DNA of 64,000 nucleotides from Opisthocomus hoazin (lineage: Eukaryota; Chordata; Aves; Opisthocomiformes; Opisthocomidae), in the NCBI RefSeq assembly GCF_030867145.1, contig NC_134429.1:15500677-15564676 (forward strand), written 5' to 3'. The stretch's first letter is position 1. Each line of letters begins with the position of its first letter. Shown here piece after piece: positions 24,656 to 43,500 of this stretch. The notes beneath the pieces are model-generated. The model did no database searches. It was not told where the DNA came from and saw only the letters and a list, made by a program, of their open reading frames with translations. A program made the translations under genes and the position numbers.

Positions 24656-25995
24656 GGTGCCCCGTACAGCCCTGGATGACCCCAACACTCCCAGGGTGCC
24701 CCACGTAGCCCCCCATACACCCCCGTGGTGCCTATGTGCCCCTACACAGCCCCAGGTAGCCCCCCACACAGCCCCCCACACCCCCAGCATAGTCCACACA
24801 GCTCTGTACACCCCCAGGATGACCCCTGTGCCCCCACACAGTCCCATGTACCCCCAGGATGCCCCATATACCTGTATACAACCCCAGGATGACCCCTGTG
24901 CCCCATACAGCCCCATATATGCCTATACAGCCCCAGGTGACCCCCTGTACCCCACACAGCCCCATACACCCCCAGGATGCCCCATATACCCCTACACAGC
25001 CCCAGGTTCCCCCCTGGCCCCCCATACAGCCCCATATACCCCCAGTATGCCCCATATACCCCTATACAGCCCCAGCATGACCCTTGTGCCCCATACAGCC
25101 CCATATATGCCTATACAGCCCCAGGTGACCCCCTGTACCCCCATACAGCCCCTTATACCCCCAGAATGCCCCATATATCCCTATACAGCCCCAGGTTCAC
25201 CTCTGCCCCCCGCCCCAATATACCTCCAGGATGCCCCATATACCCCTACACAGCCCCAGGTTCCCCTCCAGCCCCCCATACAAGCCTATACAGCCCCAGG
25301 ATGACCCCTGTGCCCCCACACAGCCCCATATACCCCCAGGATGACCCCTGTGCCCCCACACAGTCCCAGGTTCCCCTCTGGCCCCCCCATACAGCCCCAT
25401 ATACAACCAGGATGCCCCATACAACCCTATACAGCCCCAGGATGACGCCTGTGCCTCCATACAGCCCTATATATACCTATAGAGCCCCGGGTGACCCCCT
25501 GTGCCCCCATACAGCCCCATATAACCCCAGGATGCCCCATATACCCCTATACAGCCCCAGGTTCCCCTCTAGCCCCCCATACAGCCCCATATACCCCCAG
25601 TATGCCCCATATACTGCTATACAACCCTAGGATGACCCCTGTGCCTCCATACAGCCCCATATACGCCTATACAGCCCCAGGTGACCCCCTGGCCCCCCAT
25701 ACAGCCCCATATACCCTCAGGATGCCCCACAGACACCTATACAGCCCCAGGTGACCCCCTGTGCCCCCCCACAGCCCCTTATACCCCCAGGATGCCCCAT
25801 ATATCCCTATACAGCCCCAGGTTCCCCTCCGGACCCCCTATACAGACCCAGGATGACCCCTGTGCCCCCACACAGCCGCATACACCCCCAGGATGCTCCA
25901 CATACCCCTACACAGCCCCAGGTTCCCCTCCGGCCCCCCATACAGCCCGATATATCTCCAGGATGTCCCATATGCCCCTCCACAGCCCCAGGTGA
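24656..25995. repeat. Minisatellite array A (ATACAGCCCCA / CCATATACCCCCAGG family)
   Basis: About 1.3 kb of tandem repeats built from ATACAGCCCCA and CCCCAGGATGCCCCATATAC blocks with variants. It lies 0.4 kb downstream of the TMEM82 poly(A) signal. Open frames of several hundred codons run through it on both strands, an effect of the repeat lacking stops. The unit is shared with array B in TMEM82 intron 4. Confidence 0.95.
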
Positions 25996-26172
25996 CCCCC
26001 TGTGTGCCCACACTGCCCCAGCCCCTCTCCCGCTCCCCTCCTCAGGGCCAGGGGGGTCTTGCCCAGGGAAGCAGCCGCTGGTGGGGCCTCCCTCCCTCCC
26101 TCTCCAAATCCTGCACCCCAGCTGCGCAGGGCCTGGTGCCCCGTGGCACAGCACGGCCGGCTGCAGCCACGT

Positions 26173-26237
26173 GGGGAAACTGAGGCACAGAGACACCTCT
26201 CAGCCAGAGGGTCACCCCCTCCCTGCCTCAGTTTCCC
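26173..26237. repeat. Short hairpin from two inverted MIR-like cores
   Basis: GGGAAACTGAGGCA at 26174-26187 pairs exactly with TGCCTCAGTTTCCC at 26224-26237, a 14-bp stem with a 36-nt loop. It lies just past the TMEM82 3' end. Confidence 0.8.
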
Positions 26238-26359
26238 TTCCCAGGGAGGAACCACACCGCCCACCTCCTCCAAAAAGCTGCACTGTGGCTGTTCCCGAGC
26301 CCCTCTCCGCCACGCCGGGACCCCAGCTGGCTCTGCCCACCGATTCTGCTGGAAAAAAC

Positions 26360-26365
26360 TTTATT
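26360..26365 (-). terminator. TMEM82: TMEM82 poly(A) signal candidate
   Basis: AATAAA on the minus strand, about 330 nt after the TMEM82 stop. Confidence 0.65.
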
Positions 26366-26692
26366 TTCTGAGACTTAGGAGCCCCCGGAGGCCCTCGCAC
26401 TGCGACAGCACGGCCCTGCAGCCGCCGAGGATGGGGACATCCATCAGCATCCCGCATCCCCAGCGGGACCACGGAGCCAAACCCCGGCATCGCCGCAGTG
26501 TCACAGGGTCCCCCCAAAAACCAGGGGCCGGGTGAGTGGTCCCTCACCCTCCTCCACCCCGTGGGATGGGGTCGAGCACCTTCCGGGAGCCCTTTTTCCT
26601 TCGTCCCCATGGGGGATCCGCGACGGAGAGGATTTGGGGAGGTGGGCGAAGCCACCCTGAGTTTCTGATGCCCGGTTACACCCCGTTGCTTA

Positions 26693-29879
<3,187 letters not shown>

Positions 29880-30226
29880 TTTTGGTGGAGAGGAGCCACA
29901 GCACAGCCAGGCTCCAAGGTCCATGGGGTGGGGGCGGGGGGTTGGTAAATCATTGCCGGGGCAAGCGAGGGGCAGCTGGAGCTCAGCTCCTCTGGCCGGG
30001 GCTCCAGCTGCCCCGGGGAGGGGAAAATTAGGGCTGCGGGAGGGACGCGGTGATGGGATGCACATGGTGGGGCTTGGGGTCTACCAGCAGCTTTAACCCC
30101 CACCCCACCCCGGCATTGCTGTTGTCCTCCCCAGCCCGATGCTTCGCGGGGTTCCAGTGCTTTGCAAGGCACCAACCCCCCATCTGCACCACCCCGAAAC
30201 GACGCTGAAAATAGAAAAAAAACCCC

Positions 30227-33450
<3,224 letters not shown>

Positions 33451-33456
33451 TTTATT
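33451..33456 (-). terminator. PLEKHM2: PLEKHM2 poly(A) signal candidate
   Basis: AATAAA on the minus strand, first canonical signal after the stop, implying a 3' UTR of nearly 1 kb (about 33.43-34.43 kb). Confidence 0.65.
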
Positions 33457-33561
33457 CGGGGAGGGGGAGAGGAAGCAGATGTATATACATGTACATTCAG
33501 TCACGTACGTTTCCTCCCAGAAAAAGGCCCCGTGAACGTATATTACATGAGAAGGTCTCCG

Positions 33562-33594
33562 GATGATGATGATGATTATTATTATTATTATTTA
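33562..33594. repeat. (GAT)n(ATT)n microsatellite in PLEKHM2 3' UTR
   Basis: Adjacent GAT and ATT triplet runs within the predicted 3' UTR. Confidence 0.9.
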
Positions 33595-34426
33595 AAAGCT
33601 GGGGTTGGGCCCTGAAGGGTGCACTGCGGAGGGCAAGCGGTGACACGTCCTCGCTGGCCTGGGGTGCTGCGAGCCGAGAAGACAGGGACGGGGCTGGTGG
33701 CAGCCATGTGACAACCGCCCTTCGGCCACCTGGAGAACATCGCACGCCACCTCCCCTGGCACCTGGGGCCGGCGTCTGAACCGCAACCGGGCTTCCGCGA
33801 TCTCACAAAACCCCGCTGGGATATTTCAGGCCAAATTTTTGGCCCCACTCCTTCTTCCTTAGCCTCGAATCTCGCCGCCGGGCTGGGGAGTGGTTTTTGT
33901 GACGTCCGGAGGCCCCGGGCGAGCTCTCCCGGCGCTGGGAGATGCCAGGAGACGGCGAAGCGGTGCCGTACCCGGTGATTGTATCAGCAAGGAGAAAACA
34001 TGCACGGTAGCGACATAGTGCTCCCCGTCTCGCCACCTCCACGGCCCGACCCTGTTCTAAAATGAACAAGTCCTCAGTCCCGCTCCCCGCCATGACGGGG
34101 GAACGCTCGGCCCCAGCCCACCCCGCTCCCTCGCTACCCGTGGGGTGTTCATCCGTGAAAGGCAAATTATTTTGCCCCGTGGCAGCTGGACGAGGAGGAC
34201 AGCGTGGGTGGTACAAGCGGGCGAGCTCAGCCGCGCCTCCAGCATGGCGAAGCGTCCGGTTGCTCCCCAAAGCGCGCTGGACGTCCCCGGCTCACTGGGG
34301 ACGAGGTGCGGGGTCCAGGCCCGCAGGCACGGTCCTGGATGGCAGGAGGGTCCGTGGGGCAGCCGGATCCCGGCCCCGCTCTCGAAAACTGGGCCCCCCG
34401 TCAGGCAGCCTTCCCCCCCGCCGGGG

Positions 34427-34564
34427 TCAGCACCAGGGGTCCCGCTCCGCTCGCCCGCGGCAGAGGCTGTCGCTGCGCTGCCAGGCGCTGTCGATGAGGC
34501 TCTGAGCATCTTCGCATTTTTTCTTGATGGCGGCATCCAGAATGGCCTTGTGCAGGAGGTCGAC
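34427..34564 (-). CDS. PLEKHM2: PLEKHM2 exon 20, stop TGA
   Basis: Residues 961-1005, [20 protein letters not shown] to RDPWC, then TGA at 34429-34427. Confidence 0.96.
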   Translation of the reverse strand, partial: VDLLHKAILDAAIKKKCEDAQSLIDSAWQRSDSLCRGRAERDPWC

Positions 34565-37500
34565 CTGAGAGACACGGGCAGGGCAGTCAGGAGGGGAAGG
34601 AACGGCAGCCGCTTCTCCCCCTTGTCCTAAAACCACCCCAAAACGATACAGGAAAGTCGCCTCTGTCACAAATACAGGTGAGAGAGGGTGACGGGGCGGA
34701 CCCAGGTCTCTCCCCACTCCCCTCACCAGCTCTGGATGCTCAGGGTTCCCCTTGCCAAGGGACCCAGGCTGTGAATCCCACATCCCATGGTTACACGGAC
34801 ACGGAGCAGCTCCGCAGCTCTCCTGCCCTTCGTGGGACACCTGGGTTCACCCCGCAGGGAAAAACTCACCCACGTCTTCCTCGGAGGGCGCCGGCCCCCA
34901 TCACCCTTCCTTGCACGGAGGAAGGGCGCGATGCAGCCTCGCCCGCTCACCTGGTAGATGTTCCTCCACGCGGCGTTCAGCGCCGAGAGGAACCTCTCCA
35001 GTTCTGTAGTGCAACTAAAATAGAGGACCCAGGGGGGCAGGAACTGCTTGCGGTCCTGAGCAAACTCCTAAACACCAAGAGAGAGGCCGGGCGTTACCCC
35101 CGCGGTCCTCGCCCAGCCCTGGGCCGTCCGGCGCCGAAGCACCGTGCTCACCACGATACAGTACTCCTTGCCGGCCTCCGTGGAGACAGCGGTGACGTCC
35201 GTGAGCTCCGCGGTGCCCAGCGAGCGGAAGAAGCTCGTCTGGCAGTCCTCGTGGCAGGTGAAAGCCTTCTCGTCTGTCAGCACGAGGCAGCAGGGGACAC
35301 AAGGCGTAGGGGCAACACCCTGGGGGATCACCTGCACGGGGTGGGGAAAGGGGGGGGTCAAAATCCAGTGTGAGGGAGCCCCGTCTCCACGGGGTGCCCC
35401 GTGGGGAAGCCCTTCTGGCTCTGGAGAAAACTGCCTGCTCCGCCGCTGCCAGGCGCCGTCGGCAGCTCTGTGCCAGCTGGGGTAAGGAGCGGGTCGACGC
35501 GCCCACGCCCGGGGGCCCGTCCCCGGCTCACCCCCTTGGAGACGGCCTGGCAGAAGTACTGCATCCAGTCCGCCATGTCCTCCTCGTTCTCAGCGCTCAG
35601 CTCCAGGGAGGGCCGGTCCGTCAGGATCACCTGGAAGGAGTGGGGCCGGTCGGTGGTGTTGGAGCGCCGGCATCCCCCGCACTGCTCGCCGCTGGGAGAG
35701 AGGAGGAGGAGGATGGAGATCAGCAGGACGGGACGGGCCTGACCACAGCTTCCACCCGCCCTCCCTGCGCTGCACGGCTCCCCTTTCCCCCCCACGCGCT
35801 CGGTTCCCATCCGTGACACCCAAGGACGGCCTCCATCTCCACACAACATAGTAGAGCCAGAGTTGAGCGCGGCACATCTCCCGGCGTGGCTCTCGGAGGG
35901 GCACGTCAGCCCTTCAGAGGCCAATTCCCTGTCAAACAGGGGGCTTGGCATGCAAAATCCAGGAGGAAACGAGCCCGTCTCCAGCTACACGCACCGGAGC
36001 CAAAGCAGACGGGCATCGGTACGGACTGGACCACGATTGGCCCCGAAACAATCCCTGAACGTCCCGAGGAGCTCCTGGTCCCCAGATGCCCAGACCCTGC
36101 TGGCCGCTTACCCCATGTTGATGGAGAGCAGAGGCGTGACGTCCGTGCGGTCCGGGTACTGGTACAAGATCCCGTTGCTGCCGTTTGGGAAGATGAGAGA
36201 GGTGGTAACTGCAGTCAGCTCGGCTCCAGCAACTGCGCAAACACCCTCTGCCTTCGGCCCCCGGCTGCTCCCGCCCTGCCCTCCACCCACACAGCCCCAT
36301 TCCTGCTGCTGGGCAGCCACAACTGGTGGCTTTAGCCTGCCAGGTGACAAGATGGGTCCTCTCCATCTCCCAAGCAGCTCCTGGGCAGCACACTGGTCCC
36401 AGCACCTTCTCCGACGAGCCCTGGCCGACCCCAGTCCCAACCCACAGCCCCGGCGCCCACCTGAGCACCACGAAGCAGGTCTTCCACTGCTCTTTGCCCA
36501 GGTAGGAGGTCCCCGCCTTGTAGTGCAGGATGCCGTCCTTGGTGACTGCGTTTTCGGCGGAGGTGGAGCTGTTGTTGGCAGGTCCCAGTGCCTCGTCCAT
36601 GGGGTCTTCCCAGTGAACGAGGCCATAGAAACGCACAACCACGTTGCAGGCCTGCAAGCATCAGGCGGAGAAGTCAACGGGAGGGAGTCTCCCATGAGCC
36701 TCCCCGGCTCATAGTGACGGCCACAATATCCAAACCCACCTCGCACTTGGACTCCTGGGCCACAAACTTTGCCAGTGCCAGCTTCTCCATGGTGGCGTCC
36801 GTGAGGATACTGGGGTATGGGGGCTCCCGGCACCCTTTGATCATGGCTGACTTCAAGGAGACCAGGAAGAACCTGAGAGGGAGACAGAGATCGCTGATGA
36901 GGCCAGGGCAGACAGCCCCTCATCTCCCTCATGTGCTCTGACGCCGAAGGGGCTTCCCTTCAACGTGGGCGCCTGGTTTTCCAGACCAAAGGGTCTCGAA
37001 ATCAACCCAGAGACCAAAAGGCAACAGGGATTGCAAATCCTGAACTCCAGTAAGGACACGGGTGAGACTGGGAGATGGACACTCATCCCAACACAGGATC
37101 CCAGTACGACCATCCAGGCCCTAACGAGGTCACCTCCCTGAGCTGACAACACGCAGAGAGACCTGGGGACGTGCCTGGAAACTCCAGTCCTCGTCCCTGC
37201 TGACCCCAAGCGACACAAGGGACACGCAGTCTGCATCGTCCAGCGCCTGCAGGGTTTAGCTGGTGGCATCACACCAAAGCCCAAACCCCCTCTGGTCGCC
37301 AGGCTTTGTCACCAAGGGCTGTCTCTGGAGCCTCTCGCACTCCCCAAGTCACGCCGGGAGTCCAAGGTGCCGGCCAGCGGTCCCGCACCCCGGGAGGAAA
37401 GCCCCACGGTTCGCTGCCCGGTCCCAGCTTACTCAGTGAGAGCCATGTCCGCGGTGTCGAGCAGGAACTGCTTCCTCCGATTGGTGCACACCAGAGTCAC

Positions 37501-40500
37501 CGTCTGCTGATCCAGCCCCACCTGCGCCACATACGACCAGTCAGAGGAGCCAGGTGGGCGCCGAGGGGTGGTGAAGGTCACCCGGGGGAGAAGGTCAGCG
37601 GTCGCTCTGCTGCCCACGCACAGATACGAGCAAGCTGGGCACCCGCAGAGGTGGCATTTGAGGGAGATCGCTTCTAACTCTCCCAGTCTCAAGGATTCAC
37701 TGGTCAAAACGCTCCCTGGGGACAGAGAGCCCCACAAAACCACCCCACCATGGTGCTCCTAACACCCTGCGGCCGGAGGGGTGAGGACCAACCCCCAGAC
37801 TGGCTCCCCCGACCCAGGCTGCACTCACCGAAATGTAGTCCAGCTCGTTATAGGAAACGGCCTCCTCCACCATGTACGGCTTCTCTGCTGCCCCTGGCAC
37901 AGACACAAAGAGCCACGTGAAGGGGGCCAAAGGACCCCAGCGCTGCCCAGATCCAGGCCACCGCGCAGCAGTGGCGACAGACCTGCAAACCGTGCCGTGT
38001 CCCAGGCAGCACAGAGCCCCGGAGCATGTGTCCCAGGGCTTCTGGGGCACATGTCAACCTGAGCTCCCTGCTGAGACTGCCACCGCACCGGGGGACACGG
38101 GGGAACTGGCAGGAGCTGCCAGCAAGCTACAGTGCTCTAATTTATGGACGAGCCATGGATCAAGCAAGCCTCCCTCCCTGCAGCTGCGCACCAAGGCTGT
38201 CGGGATGGGATACCTTTCCGGATCAGGTACACGTAGCAATCCGTCAGCAGGACGTAGATCAGCTGCAGGTTCCCCTCCATGTGCCCGGTGCTCATTCGGA
38301 TCATCTGTGCAGAAAGAAAAGAACTCTCAGCCCGCAGCCCGACGCAGGCACTGCAGCCGGTCCTTTGAGGAAGCTCAGTGGTGACCACCTTACCCTGAAC
38401 AACTGTTCCTCGTTCTCCCGAAAGACATGGATCATCAGCAGGAGGAGATGGTTGTTATCCACCCTGTGAAGAAAGACAGTGGAGGATGGATGTAGATGTG
38501 GGGCTGGGGGAGTCCAGGAGGGGCAATCCCCTTCCTTATTGAGCCTGTCCATGACCTAGGTGTCCTGGTGGACAACAGGTTGACCATGAGCCAGCAGTGT
38601 GCCCTGGGTGCCAAGAAGGCCAATGGGATTCTGGGATGCATTAGGAGGAGTGTGGCCAGCAGGTCAAGGGAGGTTCTCCTCCCCCTCTACTCTGCCCTGG
38701 TGAGGCCCCATCTGCAGTGCTGTGCCCAGTGCTGGGCTCCCCAGTTCAAGAAAGATGAGGAGCTACTGGAGAGAGTCCAGCGGAGGGCTATGAGGAAGAG
38801 GAGGGGACTGGAGCATCTCTCCTGGGAGGAGAGGCTGAGGGAGCTGGGCTGGTTCAGCCTGGAGAAGAGAAGGCTGAGAGGGGACCTTAGAAATGCCTCT
38901 AAATATCTGCAGGGTGGGGGTCAGGAGGACGGGGCCAGACTCTTTCCAGTGGTGCCCAGCGACAGGACAAGGGGCAACGGGCACAAACTGAAGCAGAGGA
39001 AGCTCCAGCTGAACCCGAGGAAGAACTTCTTCCCTCTGAGGGTGACGGAGCCCTGGCCCAGGCTGCCCAGGGAGGCTGTGGAGTCTCCTTCTCTGGAGAT
39101 ATCCAAGCCCCACCTGGATGCGGTGCTGTGCAGCCTGCTCTGGGTGACCCTGCTTGGGCAGGGGGTTGGGCTGGGTGACCCACAGAGGGCCCTGCCAACC
39201 CCCACCATTCTGTGATTCTGTGATTTTGTGATTTGGGCACCTGTTGGCCCCCCAAGACCTTCTCCTCCTGACCCCTTGTGCCTCATCTTCATCCTGGAAA
39301 AGGATGGTCTTTGCCCCCTCCCAAACCAAGGACAGAGGGAAAAGTGCCAGCCTGAGCTCAAGGCTGTTTGGAAGATGCTCTCCCTGCTGAGCAAACCCAG
39401 CCTCACCTGAACTCGGAGGGATGGGTCAGCTCCGAAGGGCTGCCCTGCCCTTCCTCCACGCCGGAGTCCTCGGCGCTGCTCAGGGAAGGGCTGGGCTGCT
39501 CCTTCTTCGGCTCGCGGAGAGCCTGGGGGTTGGCGGTTTCTGTCTGGCCACTTTGGGGTTCATCACTCGCCCCTCCAGACTCCTCTACTGCCCCAGCTGC
39601 TTCTCCCTCTCTGCTTTCTTCTTCTTCAGGAGCCTCAGGGCCACCAGGAACATGTGGCGGTTGGCCAGGCCCTGGAGCGTCATGGTGGCCACCACCTGGT
39701 GCAGCAGCGTTTGGACTCTCGACGGTAAACCGGTAGAAGTCCATGGGGGCTGAAATTCCCTCACTAAAGTCGCCAGAGGACGATCCATCCGGGGTCTCCC
39801 CTGGCGTGCCAGTCCGAAAGGACCGCCCAGGGGGCTCGGGGGGGGCGTTCCAGCCGCCAGGGTCCAGCTGCCCGTTGAGCCTGTCCATCACCTTGCTGAG
39901 CGGTTGCCCCATGCTCTCCATGGACGTGTCCTTCATCTCGGGGATGCGCAAAGCCAGCTGGCCGAGGGCAGAGCGCTCACGGCCCTCCTCCTGCCCGCCC
40001 GCGCCCGGCTCGCCAGCCGGATCATCCTCTCTCTGCGGGTCTTCTCTGTCGCTCAGCCCGTTCACGCCGCTGTCTCCACTGGCCTGCTGGGTCTTGGGCA
40101 CCGCGGGCGCAGGGGTGCTCACCGGTTCCTCAGGCTTCGCTTTCTTCTTCTTGCCTGTTTTCTTCTTCTTGGCTAACCTGCATGGCGAGAGACCCGTTGA
40201 GATGTCGCTTGTCTTTGCCTGCTTAGATGCCTGCAGGATAGACACGGGTCCCACCCTTTCCCAAAAACCTTGCTCTGCAGTTTTTCCTACTGCAGAGAAA
40301 TCCTTCCATTAAGAACGTCGCTCCATGCGTGGCCACATAAAGCCCCCATCTCCATACCAGCCAACACAAGAAAAGCAGGTTATGGACAGTGTCCTACCTA
40401 ACCAAAAAAGAAAAGAGGCATCAGCTGCTGGGCGCAGCATCTTGGGCTTCCTTGAGCTGCAAAGGGGATCACAAAAGGATGCGGAGCTAAGGCGACGTGG

Positions 40501-43500
40501 GAGAAATCCCTGTCTGAGAGCAAGATGCTGGGAAGGGAGAAGGTTTCATGAGGATGTGGGAATGCCGTGTCCCTGCCTGCCAGAAGAGGGAGATGGAGGC
40601 CGGAGCCCGCTCCAGCCGAACGGCACACCGGGATGCCGGCTGCGAAGGGTTCAGGCCTCCCATGGCACCCAAACCGCTGCCAGGTCACTCGTGTTTGGGA
40701 GGCAAGCGCGGTGCTCCCCTTCCTTCGCGTCTGCTGGAGAGCTGGGTGCGATGGAACCCAGCTCCGCTGCTCCTCCCAGGAAAAACAGGGCACGAGAGCA
40801 AAGCCCAGCCTGCTGGGCTGGTTTTGGGGTGCCCTGGTCCCCAGGTGTGAGCAGACAGAGCCTTGAGCTCTCTGTCTGGGTTAAGAGCTCCGAGGGACCC
40901 CTGGGGATCTCCTCTGCAAGAGTCAAACACAGGCCAGCAGGTCTGTGGAGGCATCTCCCTCAGCAGGTTTGGCCACAGCTCACTGACAAACAAGAGGAAG
41001 GAAGGGAGAGAAGAGCCGAGATGCGGAGCTGCTGCAAACCTGCCACCAGCTGGAGAAAGCTTCCAACAGAAGCCCACGGCTTCCTCCGAGCTCTCCGAAC
41101 CAGACTGTCGGTGTTTATGTCGAGCCAGCCTGTAGCTCTACAGACCCGAGGGACCAGCTCTGTGGACACCTACAGAGCATCAGTCGGTGTCTGGAGGTAT
41201 AAAACCACCTTCTCACGATTGCGTAAGGCTACACCACAGATGCTGTCTCTTTTGGTAGAAGGGGTGGCACGCCATCAGCCTCTGGTGACAGATGACACGC
41301 AGGGGCATGTTTCCAGACCAGGCAGCTCTGTCCCCACCTGATGACCTCCAGCTCTGTGCAGCTCTCGGACTGGTCCGTTCCTTCAGGGGTGGCTTCTGCC
41401 TTCTCCTGAGAAGCGGTGTGCACCGGCGTGGTCTCGGTGGAGGACGGCGTGTCGGCTTTCTCCTCGTTGAAGGGATTGTAGCGCTGCGTCGGGCTCTTCA
41501 CGGAGGCCTTGCTGCCGTTGGCCTCCGAGGCGGTGGAGCGCGGGCAGCTGAGCGTGTCTGTGAGGTCTCCGTCTGCAAAGACAAGGAGGGAAGAACGGGA
41601 TAAACATCAGCTCGGGCACCTGGATGAAGTTAAATGAAGCAAAGCTGCGCGCTGGGGGCTCGGGGCACTGCATGGTCACCGTACGGCTCGCAGTGACCCC
41701 ATCCCGGGCACCGGCAGAGCGCTGCCAGACCAGCTCAGCTTCAGAGATTGCTGCAGCTCTTTGCGAGGAGGGACAGAGGCCAGCGTGCAACCCAGCATCG
41801 CTCTGCATTTTGCACCCGCTGCAATTTAGACAATGCCTGGAAGTAACAGCTTGGTCACCCAGGAGCCGGCAGCTGGATTAAGAAATAGAGGTAGCATCCT
41901 TAGGAAGGAACTTGAGGGGTCTTGGGTGCTCCTTAGCAAGACGGCAGCGAGCTAACGAGGCTGCTGCCTCCCATCGCTGCTTTTCCCCTGCGACAGGGTC
42001 TTAGGAAGATGCTCGCTCGGCTAGAAGGGCAGGAACAGAGCCAGCCTGTAGAGCTGCGATCCTTACGGAGCCGGCTGCTTTTCTCCGCTTGCACGGAATG
42101 GCTGTGGCGGTGGGGACACAGCGTTCTCCGGGGCCCGAGGACAGCAGGCTGCACAGACAGGTCGCAGCACAACCGGCTCGGCCCGTGTTAGTCTTCAGAG
42201 GGACAAGGAGCAGTGGAGAAGGGCTACAGGAGTCATGCTCGGAGTTATCCATCCACAAAGTCACGGTTAAAGGAAGGTTCCCCATGCTCTTCTCTTCGCC
42301 AGCACCCTTCATTTCCAAAGCCAGCCAGAAACCTCTTGCCAGGCAGGGAGATCCCTTCTGCAGGAAACCACAGCCCCAGCAGACTGATTCGGGGGTGTAG
42401 GGTTTGAGTAGGAAAATGAAACCTCTTTTAAAAATCTAATGAAGGCAGTTTTGCGACGGCTGATTTCAAAACGCTGCTTTGTTCCTGCCGAAACGCCTGC
42501 CCTGCAGCGTGGGGGGTGTGAGCTCGACCGAGGGAAGTCAATCGGGTGATTTTTAGTCTCTATATTAAAAGGAAAATAAAACGTTTAAAAGCTATTTCAG
42601 CCCCGGGCTTCTAGCCTGTATCACCAAAATGAACGTCACTTCTTTTGCCCAAACCTTGCTACTTCTGTTGAGACAAAACAATCTTTGTCCAAAACACAGA
42701 ATTCTACCCCAAAATGCATTTGCTGAAAACAAGCAGCTGCCCCAACTTTCTAAACCCCTTGCTCTGTGTACAAAAAACAAGGAATGCATTGGTAAGCTAA
42801 CCTGGCGGGGGGCTGGGATGAAAAACTTTCCTACGGCCGAGGTTTGCTCAGCACAGAGTAACCCAGCCCGGAGCATCGGTGGATCACGCCAGCACCCCTC
42901 TGCAACGGGGACCTGCGCGGGGCAGTCGTGCACGCCTCCAAAAACCGGAGGGATTTGCCCCCAGCGTTCCCCCTGGCTTCTCCCAGCCTGCGCCCAACGC
43001 CGCCAGTTAGGCTGCTCGCTGGGTGTTGGGTTTGGAAATGTGGTTTGCCCTCTCCGGGTGTTCACTCAAGCTGCAGGGACATGCTAAACCACCTCCGTGA
43101 GCACCTCTGCGCGTGGGTAAGAAAGGAGATGAGAGGGAGCGTGTTAGAGCACAAGCGCCATCCACGTGGAATTCAGGCAGAATTTCCCCAAATATTCAGG
43201 CGGTACCACCCCAGGCGGGTCGGACCCAAGGCTCCATCCCGCTTTTCGCTGCAAAGGGCAGAGCCTGGGTGTATTTCCTCCGGGGGTAAAGCAGAGAGGT
43301 CTCCCGCTCCCATGACGTGCACAGGGACTGCACGTGGAGGAAGGAGAACAAGTTCCCCTAAAACAGACACATGTTCTGGACCATGAAGGCCAGACAGAGC
43401 TGACAAGTTGGTTTTAAAAGTGGTAAAATGAATAAATAAAACAGAAGCTCTGTGACCCACACTGAGCACAGCCATGTGCTGGACGTTGTGGCTTCAAGAA

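Noticed and set aside
23784-25995. Open frames of several hundred codons, rich in Pro/Tyr/Ile, on both strands
   Set aside because: They follow minisatellite array A and exist in several frames at once; the repeat unit lacks stop codons. No family resemblance.
38545-39233. Host gene encoding a reverse-transcriptase-like C-terminus
   Set aside because: It is a truncated CR1 LINE fragment with the typical CR1 3' end, repeated at 19.95 and 54.16 kb.
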